A stretch of DNA of 64,000 nucleotides from Helicoverpa zea (lineage: Eukaryota > Arthropoda > Insecta > Lepidoptera > Noctuidae): the NCBI RefSeq assembly GCF_022581195.2, contig NC_061473.1, forward strand, positions 5,084,001-5,148,000, in the 5' to 3' direction. Positions within the stretch are counted from its first letter, which is position 1, and each line of letters begins with the position of its first letter. This document shows positions 9,990 to 19,076 of this stretch, piece by piece. The translations under genes were made by a program, and so were the position numbers. The notes beneath the pieces were generated by a model. The model was not told the DNA's origin and made no database searches. It worked only from the letters and a program-made list of their open reading frames with translations.

Positions 9990-10660
9990 GCGTTTTGTCA
10001 TTATCTTGTTGATAATGCTTGCGATTTATTCACTTGCCATCCAAAACGTGGTGCAAATGATCCCAAAGTAGGCAAATATATCTTGGTGAGCCACCAGAAA
10101 ATCGAGATACACAATTATAAGTAACCCTTGAGTTTTCAAAGTTTGAGCCACCCAAATTGGTCACTGTGGCGAAGGTCTTGGGTGCCGTGCTTAAGCCAAA
10201 TGGTAGGCACGTAATCTGAAGCAGTCTTCTTCTGTATACTAGTCGAAGAACATGTCTGTGACCTCCGGCTACCGGAAGGTAGAAGTAAGCCTGGGCGAGA
10301 TCCACTTGCACAGCCATTCGTCTTTCTGAAGAAACTCTAGCACCCGAAAAACATTTATTAAACTGAAGGGTTCCGTAATTATGAACTTGTTGAGAACCTT
10401 GAGATTGAGTATTGGACGGTTCTTTCCGTCGCCTTTTGGGCACAAGAAACATATTGGAAAGAAAGCTGGCAGAATTTGCAGCTATCAATAGAACTTTTTG
10501 TTTTATCATTTGGGATATGACGACATCCATCTCTTTGGACTCTCTGGTCAAATCTGGCATTATCTATCAAAGGTGGCTCTTGGCCAATGGTATGCGATAC
10601 CCAGTTATTATTTTTGACAAGAAAGGCGGAGCTCCCATTTCTTTCCATTGGTCTTGATAT
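9990..10660 (-). pseudogene. DIRS reverse transcriptase (broken)
   Basis: Minus-strand blocks: FLSNMFLVPKR, MAVQVDLAQAYFYLPVAGGH (first catalytic Asp block), RHVLRLVYRRRLLQITCLPF, GLSTAPKTFATVTN. The active-site loop near 10095-10110 reads VYLDFLVAHQD where relatives have YLDDFL: one of the two catalytic Asp codons is gone through a clean 3-base loss. A frameshift lies just before it. The 9481-9890 gap to RNase H may be a secondary insertion; GAGCCGTGAGC at about 9430 and its near-complement at 9808 flank it. Confidence 0.8.
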
Positions 10661-10713
10661 AATGTTAGGCAACCCGCCTGGAAAGTCATAACTTACGTGC
10701 CTTGTTGGACGCA

Positions 10714-11690
10714 TCAAAGTCCGCCTGCGGTCCTGGACGCTTTCTGTTTCCTCTGTTGGACATGGTTCCTATTGTAATTTACTCGTGATATCCCAAGGGA
10801 GCTTTTAGAGTTTTGCGTCACACGCCATTCAGCGTGAGTGTGATTACCATTTCCCTTCGAGGGAAGGTTATAATGGCGACTCTTCGAAAGTCGATCCAAA
10901 AAGCCACCCTGCGAGGGTAGATTGCAATGATGGTACGACCCGCAACATGCATGATTGGTACCCTGCGAGGGTCCGTGATAATGAGCCGACCCCTGCGGGG
11001 GGTGGCTAGTATACTTACTGGTCCCTGCTTTGTAATGATGCTGCGACTCGCAAAATGCAAGATTGGTACCCTGCGCGGGTCCGTGATAATGAAACGACCC
11101 CTGTGGGGGGTGGCTAGTATACTTACTGGTCCCCACTTTGTAATGATGCTGCGTCTCGCAACATGCAAGATTGGTACCCTGCGCGGGTCCGTGAAAATGA
11201 GCCAACCCCTGTGGGGGGTGGCTAACATACTTACTGGCAGTCCTAGGCGGAGCGTACCAAGTCTTTCAAGGCCGAAAAGCATCACACGCCGAGATAATGA
11301 GCCGACCCCTACGGGGGGTGGCTAACAGACTTACTGGCAGTCCGAGGGGAGCGTACCAAGTCTTTCAAGGCCGAAAAGCATCACACGCCGAGATAATGAG
11401 CCGACCCCTACGGGGGGTGGCTAACAGACTTACTGGCAGTCCGAGGGGAGCGTACCAAGTCTTTCAAGGCCGAAAACCATCACACGCCGTGATAATGAGC
11501 CGACCCCCATGGGAGGTGGCTAACAGACTTACTGGTAGTCCGAGGGGAGCGTACCAAGTCTTTCAAGGCCGAAAAGCTTTCTTGACACCATCAGCCCTCT
11601 TCAAGTGCGGTAGTGATCAGTCCGAACTAAGGAGATGCTGGTTGGACCGCACCTCACACCATTCTTTTTTGTCAAACCGTTGAACGCCTT
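10714..11690 (-). pseudogene. DIRS gag-like region built of tandem repeats
   Basis: The first frame of a DIRS element should be gag-like. Here, on the minus strand, the longest open stretch (11205-10714) repeats a His-rich unit of about 35 residues containing HYHGPAQGTNLA, SQHHYKAGTSKYTSHPPQG. The 5' part (11690-11210) reads through other repeat units in other frames. No zinc knuckle was found. Repeat expansion probably disrupted the original frame. Calling it gag rests on position only. Confidence 0.55.
10965..11575. repeat. Tandem repeat array within the DIRS gag-like region
   Basis: Two related arrays. 10970-11225 has three units of about 105-109 bp, each with GTCCGTGATAATGA, a GGGGGGTGGCTA word and CAAGATTGGTACCCTGCG. 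11225-11575 has about three and a half units of 100 bp, each with GTACCAAGTCTTTCAAGGCC and TGGCTAACAGACTTACTGGC. The GATAATGAGCCGACCCC plus GGGGTGGCTA core is shared, so one array likely derives from the other. Both strands are open over long stretches, which creates spurious mirror frames. Confidence 0.85.
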
Positions 11691-12049
11691 GCAGGATTGA
11701 ACTAGGGCCACAGGTGCCTTAGGAACTTCGGGCTTGCTTTCTTTTCCATAGTCACGTGCACGGGCTGTGGTAGCTTTATTATTTACCGCATCTGTATTTG
11801 CTTTATAAGTCACTCATTCTGAAAACAAATTACTGAAAAAAAAGTACACGGAAGAAACTCGTGACAAAAAAGGGGTAGATGTACAAAATATTAACACTTG
11901 ATTTCGCAAAATCGAATATCGAACGGTAAAACCGTTAACAAATTGTATAAAATATTATAAACTCACCTGTGTTCTGCGAGAGCACTGAGTTTATTTTTCA
12001 ACGAAATACTACAGCGGTTGGTTAGACAACCTTCTCGGGCGGAAAACAA

Positions 12050-12232
12050 GACGCCAATGACGAACTGTGGCCGCCGAGAACACTCGTCGCCTCCTGCCTG
12101 GTGGGGAGTGAAACTGGTCGGTGTGCGAGAGAGATGCAAGATATGGGGTAGAAAAGGACGGAGATAAAAGCGGAAAACACGTAGGTGCCTATCTCAAACT
12201 AGTAAGCTTCAAATAACGGTCAAGAATTTAAT
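12050..12232. repeat. DIRS inverted terminal repeat, 5' side of the element
   Basis: Inverted partner of 7000-7160. It ends with CAAACTAGTAAGCTTCAAAT and a short ACGGTCAAGAATTTAAT, which also occurs reverse-complemented near 7237-7257. The 5' UTR of the gag-like region would start just downstream on the minus strand. Confidence 0.82.
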
Positions 12233-12240
12233 AAATATAT

Positions 12241-13084
12241 TATTTTAATGATTTTTGATTACTGTCATCATGCCTATTATTAAATGAATTTTATGAATCT
12301 GTTTCACATGTGATTTTGTTAACTTGTACATAGTTGTTATTTGTAAATAAATACATTTTATTGTTTATGTAATTGTTTCATTCTGTGTATATGTAATCAA
12401 CAAAAAACATGTTTTTTTGGGTTATTCCCACTCGGTAACACCCTTTCGGGAAAAAAAAGTTTCGTTCGTTCAGTGTCCATGAATGCTGGTTTTTATTTTT
12501 AAAATATGGAAATAAAATGATATGGATTTTTTAAATGTTTTAATGGATTATGTTAGATCTTTTAAAACACAATTAACTAGAAAATAAAAGTGGCCCTATC
12601 ATGTGCATAATAACCATTTTACACTAAAATAATAAATAGCGTTTGTCAACACTGTGAACGAACGAAACTTTTTTTTCCCGATCGTCAACAGTGTTGACGA
12701 AAGGGTGTTACCGAGCGGGAATAACCCGTTTTTTTGTGCCCTACTACTGAACCGACATGAAAAATTCTTTCACTTTCGTGCTGTATAGGTTATGTTTTAT
12801 TCCGGTATGTATATCCGGTTTAGAATAAATAGCATATGATATTAACAAAAATAATTAATTCAAAAACTAAATTGACGAAGTGGATGGCGTGCAAATAAAT
12901 TTTCCTAGCTTTATATAGGGCGGAAGACAGAAAAGATTATGTACCAGTCTACTGTTCTAGAACACGGTAGAAATAAAACGCCATGATGTATAAAACGTGT
13001 GTATATTATGTAGTAACATGACAGTACTATCGTAAGTTATGTAGTATGTATAGCGACGCGACATGGGTGTAATATATTTGTTGT
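12241..13084. other. Spacer downstream of eIF2-alpha with one MITE
   Basis: AT-rich, no coding signal. Contains the MITE at about 12409-12737. The eIF2-alpha 3' UTR occupies the right part; a minus-strand AATAAA at about 12795 is a candidate poly(A) signal. Confidence 0.45.
12409..12737. mobile_element. MITE with long, asymmetric terminal inverted repeats
   Basis: Left arm GGGTTATTCCCACTCGG, AACACCCTTTCG, GGAAAAAAAAGTTTCGTTCG; the right arm gives the same words on the other strand. The right arm carries an extra block of about 22 bp, including the palindrome GTCAACAGTGTTGAC, between the AACACCCTTTCG and GGAAAAAAA words. Internal 170 bp is non-coding. No clear target duplication, so the superfamily is unassigned. 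Confidence 0.7.
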
Positions 13085-16000
13085 CTAATCCTCGTCTTCA
13101 TCGGACGCTCCGTTCTGCTGCGGTTCATCGTCCATGCGCACATCTCCCATACCTGTCAAGGAAAATTATTTTAAAAACTGCAAAAAGAAACTTAATGGTT
13201 TAAGTAAAATGCTAAAATGGGAAATAGATAAACGCTTATTTTCTTTTATTATGATAGTAAAAACCACAAGATAATTATGAACTTATGCAAAAATTGCTAA
13301 AACATCACATATTCTAAAATAGGTACAGTATACAGTGCAAAAACTACTATAGATCCATGAGGAAGCTTTTGATATTTATACCACAATCTAAGCAAAGAAA
13401 AGATGGATTTGAAAAATTATTAGTGTAAATAGCCCATCCGTTGTGGAAGACAATGAGCTACTTTTTATCTGTAAACGGGCAGAAGTTCGATGGGGACGCA
13501 GATGTATCCGTATGCATAGAGTGATTCCGAAGGGACATGGCTGAATCCGTAAGTGGAATAGTAAGTATGTCACATAGGTCCAGATGAAAACCAGCCTCGG
13601 GCACTAGCCTTCTGACATAATGCTGATCTGGATCTACATATTTGGCGCAACCTTTTGATATTTTTGTACTTTATACTATGTGTATGTATGTCTTGTGTTG
13701 TGTCAATAAATAAATTTTCTTTCTTTCTTCTTTCTATGTTACATATAGTTCTAAGTTCCCCATACCCTGGTCCTCATCCTCCTCGGCGGAGTCTCCGGCG
13801 ACCTCCGCGTTCTCCGCCTCGGCGCGCTCCATCTGCCGCGCCAGCTCCGCCTCGTCCGTCGCCGTCACCACCTTCGGCTGTTCAGGGAGTTGTGTGTTAA
13901 TATCATTATTATATAGTTGTTTTAGACGTTCGAAAATGCTGATTTGACTATACGTTTTTGAGTCTGAGTTTGTGAACATCATACATACAGTTGTTGGATG
14001 GAGATGAATTTAATGTGACAGTATGTGAATATCTTATGCAGCTGGTTTGTGAGAAAGTTCATAGAGTTGAATATGGATAATTAGTTTCTTGAACCAAAAA
14101 TACCAGTTTAAGGTATTTCAATTATTGAGGAAGGGTTCCTAAGTTCTTTTAAACGACGACATGGGCAAATCCGCGAGAAACAAAAATAATAAATATATAA
14201 AAATAGTAATAAATATTTACATATAAAATCATACAGTTCGGCGACATCGTCATATAGTACGAGTTGGTTTTTTAGAGTATAAAAAATATAAATAAATTGA
14301 TAAAAACAACACATACCGCCATCTGCACGTTGAACACGCCACCGGCTGTGTCTATGGTCTCTTTAATTTTGTCTATGGCATCCTGCAACGCTTTGAGCCC
14401 ATCTGCTTTCTCAGGAGTTGATGTGGTCATTACTGAAAAACACAATTATGAAATTGTTATATTTATGCTCTTGTTATAATTAGAATTTGTTTGCGAAAAA
14501 GGAAAGGAGCATCGATCAAATAAGTTAAATATGAAATATTATAGAACAAAATAATGAATATCAAAAGACTAGACTTAGACAATGTAAATTAGATGTAACA
14601 ATGTATTTGAAACAACTCAAACAACAACACACAAATTAAAAGATTTCTTTTTGAAAAATTTGTTTTGCCTGTCTAATTTAGTTCAGGTGGTCCCAACATT
14701 TGATTTAGAGTAAGTTATCTTTTACGATTTTTATTATTTAAAATTTCTGTAATTGAGCCATTTTATGCAATCATTGTGTTGTATATTCTTGATGTCTTCT
14801 GCCATTTACAAAACTTACCATACAAAGGAGGAGCAATAAGATTGATCTTGATAGGCAAGTCCACAGTGGACAGCGCTAAGCCAGCTTTGAGCGCAGCCCG
14901 CACCGCATCAATGCCTTCGTAACCATAACAAGCGCACTCTATGTCCGCACGGATCTTCACGGCTTGGGAGGTGAGTTTCCTCTTGATGTTCGCTAAGAGT
15001 ACCTCTTTTGTGTTATCGTCGAGACCACATTCGTTCAATACTGAAGGATCACTGGAAAATATATTGGATATTGTTTGTTAGTGTGTGGTATTGCTGTCCA
15101 TTTAATTATTAAATAATTTCGTTTTTGTTGATTGCTCAGAATAGAATCATATGCATACGAAAATTTTTGTTTTCTGTTTGTAATATACTATTGTTCTTCT
15201 TGTATAAATAGTTGAACGGATGCAAATCTCTTAAGTATCAAAAATGTTTGTTACAACTCCCATTGATTGTCTTTATTCTGTATTCTTTGTCTATGTCAGT
15301 ATTCTTTGTTGATAAAATATACTTAAATATAGGTTGTGAAAGGCTGTAATGATGATGAAGAAACAAGTGTTAATCTACCAAGCACAAAAAGTACTGAGTG
15401 ACAGTATATTTTAAAATAAATTAATACATACACTGCAGCCTGTTTAAAGAAGTCGTAAGCAGAAGCCTTCTTCTTGTATTTCTCCTCGAACAGCCAGGCG
15501 GTTCTCTTGTACAACTCCTCGAGCTGCTCCGAGCTCTCATAGTGCAGCAGCTCGGCCACGTGCCGCAGGATGGAGTTCACGGCTTTAGCCTTGGCGTACC
15601 TCTCTGTGCACTTATCTATGTCCTCTGCAGATACACGACGTTTGGACAAGTCTATGTAACCTGTAATTAAATTGATGATTTTTAAGTATTTTTAAAATTT
15701 TTTATGTGAAATGTTTAAGGTTTATTCGAAATTTCTTTAAAACAGTGTGTTTATTATATGTGTTGGACCATAGAAGGTGATTATATTCAAACATGTTATA
15801 AGTGAATGCATGAAAGTCGCTCTTTATTTGGTAAGGGTACAGGCTACCACCATCTCATCCTATCATGTACAATCCAACATTATCACATAAATGTAAGTAC
15901 GGAAAGTATACAAACCTTTTTCTTTGTCGACTCTGATGACGACAACAGGCTCAGTCTTGCCGACTCTGATCAATTTGTTGATGGACCTAATACGTCTTCT

Positions 16001-16153
16001 GGACAACTCAGACAGCAAGATCATGCCCTCAATGTTGTTGTACTCGAGAAGGTGCACGTACGCGCCCATCTCCGCGATAGACCGCACATTTACCATCACC
16101 ACATCCTCCACCTCTGGATACTTTTCTTGGTAAAATCGACACGAAAGAGGCAT
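13085..16153 (-). CDS. eIF2S1: Eukaryotic translation initiation factor 2 subunit alpha
   Basis: Regulatory subunit of the eIF2 GTPase complex, which brings initiator tRNA to the 40S ribosome; its phosphorylation shuts down general translation under stress. Six coding exons join in phase: 16153-15916, 15660-15432, 15051-14819, 14432-14317, 13877-13766, 13152-13085, giving 331 aa. The S1 RNA-binding domain spans about residues 15-88. The stress-kinase site is present at residue 51, in LLSELSRRRIRS. The alpha-helical domain carries YGYEGIDAVRAALKAGL, and the C-terminal domain ends in the acidic EEDEDQG and DEDED tail usual for the family. All donors and acceptors are GT-AG. Nothing is broken. 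Single-copy housekeeping gene; start chosen because MPLSCRFY matches the conserved N-terminus. Confidence 0.97.
13610..13745 (+). repeat. Retroposon tail with CTTT microsatellite in eIF2-alpha intron 5
   Basis: TTTTTGTACTTTATACTATG, then GTCAATAAATAAATTTT and a run of CTTT units. A poly(A)-signal-like word followed by a simple repeat is typical of the 3' end of a non-LTR element or SINE. The body upstream is not recognised. Confidence 0.4.
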
Positions 16154-18203
16154 CTGAAAACATTGTTTTATTCATAACCTATACTTTGTGTTTCTTAAGG
16201 ATTTTTAACAAAAAAAGCTCTCAATTAACTTATTTCCGTACCTTGTTTGTGTTTTATCAGTAATTCTGTTAATAATTATACGAAATAACTAAAATAATGA
16301 TGAAATACACCACTTGTTCACGTTGACGACTGAAGACAGCTTTCACGTTTCGTTTTGACAAGCCGAAAGTTCACTCATACTTTAGAAAATATGAAAAAAA
16401 TCATAAGATAAAATAAAATTTTGTTTTGGAACTGCCGTAATATAGGTGACTTAATAAATAAATATTTTGTTAATTAAACATATCAATCGTTTTGTTACAA
16501 TTATTTATAATATATGGTATGTGTAATGGAATGTATTGAATGTTGCCTCAAAAGAAAAAATAAAAATTTGGTAGAAATCCTTATCTATCGTGTATTCTGT
16601 AGGACGGATTATAAAATTAAATAAATCGTTAAATACCGTTTTAGTTAGTTTCGTTATAGTTCATTAGAGGTTTATAAACTCCATTAACAATAAGCGCCGG
16701 GTCGCCGAGCTTCGGGACACCACACGTCGGTGTTCCAATATTCATTTTATTATTTGGCAAATGCCCTTGTTAGTCCCCCGAGTATTTCATAAGTTCATAG
16801 TACCAGCATTAATTAGTGTGTTTAGTTATTGTTGACGTTGCAATAAGTAAACTGGGTCGGTAGTTATGGTGGGCGGTGTAATATATGAGGTTGACCCAAG
16901 TTTGTCACTTTGCTCTGTAAAATTGGTTCAGGACTCCTATTATTTACTCTTAGGTCCCACCTACAATTAGGTTCTAGAAATTAGGAGTCATTGCAGTCTA
17001 ATTAACATTGCCTTCAGTGGTCACTCTACCGACTTAAAAAGGGTGAAATAATATGGAGATTCTTATCTACTACGTAAGATACTTCCAACTATGCGGTTCG
17101 TTAGATTAATTAATTGATACTATGGTAGCGATAGCTGGGTAGCGGTAGCAAGTATTCTGCCACCAACACAAATAAAAAAAAGTTTCATTTAAATGCAGTT
17201 TATACTTATTTAGTTATACGTTGTAAGCAAGTTATTTAATCGCTAATGAAACACTAGTGGAGTAGCGCGCGTTTATCTTTCTGCCCATTAAGAGCTATTA
17301 ACGCATGAAATCTATCGCATTCCTCGTCGGCATGCAGTACTGTTCCAGGAAGGTGGCCTATTTCAACATTCTCAGAGCCTTGACAGTGTAGCTAATGATC
17401 ATGAGGTATTTGTCGCTGTAATAGTGTCATCATTGTCATTCCACGGAAGTACCTACTTACTTATAAATATACCCTTTGCCGTATAAAATCTTAAAGCTGT
17501 CTTTGTAAATCTTAAAGATGTCGAAATATAATAAAATATTATTGAGGCTAATTAAATTACAAAAGGACAGCACCTCTAATAATAAAAACACCCCCTTTTA
17601 CCACTTTCTGAGTGTTATGGCTGGAAAGAAGTTCATTTACACTGTCTGCCATTTCTTTGAAGTTATTAAAATTCAAACTATTAATGTGGTTTAATATTGT
17701 TCCAATCTCTCATTTCGGATGGTTTATAGACACTAGCCCCCTTTCCGGTTCGTGATCGCCCGATTTAACCGTATTAGACAACGTATTTACTTGCTTTTTC
17801 TGGAAATTCTTGAAGTCATAAGTCAAGTCAGTAAGTCTCAGTTTTTTAGGGACCCAAAGACATTATCCGTTAAGTTTACGGACAACCCATCGTTGGAAAA
17901 TATAGAAAAACTAATGAAAAATGCAAGTTTTTTTTTTCAACTCAATTTGAAAATTAATTGAAGATGCCATGCAATTGCAAGACAGAGAGAGTCATCGTTT
18001 TAATTAAGTTACGAGGAGTTGATATCATGATACTAAGAAAGGATCGAGCGTCATGTGACATGTGCAAGCTTAGGAGGCTAATACGTCATCAGTCTTATAC
18101 ATTTTTATGATCTAAGAATTGGCGCGTGTCTGTGGTTGGAGATCCCAAGTAAGAATATTTGATTAGCGCAACTAGACGAAGAAAAACAACTGAATTAGGG
18201 TAT

Positions 18204-18315
18204 ATGCACACCAACGTCATAAAAGCACTGGTACTCAGCTACATCCGGTTAGACTGGAAGCCGACTCCAACATAGTTGGGAAAAAGGCTCGGAGGATGAT
18301 GCACACCAACGTCAT
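18204..18315 (+). mobile_element. 5'-truncated SINE with 17-bp target duplication
   Basis: A 78-bp insert (18221-18298) with CACTGGTACTCAGCTACATC and ending GGCTCGGAGGATG is flanked on both sides by the same 17 bases, ATGCACACCAACGTCAT (18204-18220 and 18299-18315). The perfect duplication shows LINE-type target-primed insertion of only the SINE 3' end. Confidence 0.88.
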
Positions 18316-18424
18316 GAATCTTCTGTAGAAGTATTCGTTGATGCATTTTTATGCACGTTGATAAGAGGGCATAGATGACTGAAAAAAACTGAATAAGAAT
18401 TCTGTCATCTTATCTTACGTTTTA

Positions 18425-18505
18425 GGGAATGGACGGACAGCAGGATTCAGGCCAAGGAAGACGACCGGCCAAACGACTGAAAGTCTAGGCGGATGATTGA
18501 TGAAT
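18425..18505 (+). repeat. LINE 3'-coding fragment (RRPGRPTKR tail)
   Basis: GGAAGACGACCGGCCAAACG encodes the GRPAKR-like end motif seen at the C-terminus of several insect non-LTR reverse transcriptases. Only about 80 bp are recognisable. Low certainty. Confidence 0.35.
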
Positions 18506-18964
18506 AGAACAGTTTGTCAATGTCATCAATGTTTTAAGAAAATAATAATAAAGTGATAAGCATTTTAGAGGAACTCTTGACTATGTCGTAGCAGCCATAT
18601 GTGCTAAGCTGGCTTGAGTCCCGGCTGTTGGCTTGTTGATATTTAACAGACGTGACTAGTCAGAAGAATGAAAGTCTGACAGCCAGTCTTACATAAGGGT
18701 ATCATGTTGAATGGTAACTGGATAGAGGAAGCCCAGATATAAGATCACCAGTTGTCTCATGAAAAACTTCTAGTACCTATTCAGCTGCAGTTTGTCTGGA
18801 GACAAGCTCGAAGACATTATGGCAGATACCTACCTTTAATAATTAATGAATTAGCGTAGAAAATAACAATGCGCTGACTACAATGTAGCAACATGAAGTT
18901 ATGCAGTTAATATTCAATTGCGGTCTCTGTTGTCAGGAACGAATTAATTGATATATATTATCAA

Positions 18965-19076
18965 TGTGTTCCGTCAAATCTCGGCGGGATCCAGTCAGTA
19001 AGAGTTCGCTTGGGCGCCGCGGTTGGTTCGCGCGGGACTGCGCGCGCACGGTATGCGCTCGAGTTGAAATTTGAAT
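18965..19076 (+). promoter_or_regulatory. Putative promoter and 5' UTR of the collagen gene
   Basis: A local GC-rich island (GGTTCGCGCGGGACTGCGCG) in otherwise AT-rich DNA ends at the collagen start codon. CAGTCAGTAAGAG at about 18992 resembles an arthropod initiator. No TATA box seen. Inferred from position only. Confidence 0.35.

Larger units (their letters stand above)
6940..12240 (-). mobile_element. Decayed DIRS-type (tyrosine recombinase) retrotransposon
   Basis: Read on the minus strand it has, in order: a gag-like repeat region (11690-10714), reverse transcriptase (10660-9990), RNase H (9480-8741) and a tyrosine recombinase (8480-7670). This order, with no LTRs and no DDE integrase, defines DIRS elements. 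About 170 bp at 7000-7155 recurs inverted at 12050-12220 (inverted terminal repeats). A further palindrome at 6948-7012 and 7184-7247 looks like the internal complementary region used to close the circular intermediate. All enzymatic frames are broken by stops or shifts, so the copy is dead. No target duplication is visible, as expected for recombinase-mediated insertion. Exact ends are uncertain by about 20 bp. Confidence 0.88.
16154..19076. other. Intergenic DNA between eIF2-alpha and the collagen gene
   Basis: The left end should hold the eIF2-alpha 5' UTR and promoter (up to about 16390). The middle has no coding signal. Repeats seen: a 78-bp SINE piece with flanking duplications at 18204-18315, a LINE-like tail at 18425-18500, and a diverged SINE-like stretch at 18600-18750. 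The right end, from about 18975, turns GC-rich ahead of the collagen start. Confidence 0.5.

Noticed and set aside
10965..11575. Possible CRISPR array
   Set aside because: Units are about 100 bp with no short repeat/variable spacer alternation, and the context is a eukaryotic retroelement.
10927..11683. Long plus-strand frames with repeated MSRPLRGVANRLTG-like units
   Set aside because: They arise because the tandem array is open on both strands. The element's other domains are all on the minus strand.
13655..13900. Plus-strand Pro/Arg-rich frame
   Set aside because: It is the antisense of the acidic eIF2-alpha exon at 13877-13766 plus intron sequence.
14108..14314. Minus-strand frame in eIF2-alpha intron 4
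   Set aside because: AT-driven Phe/Tyr-rich chance frame between two confirmed exons.
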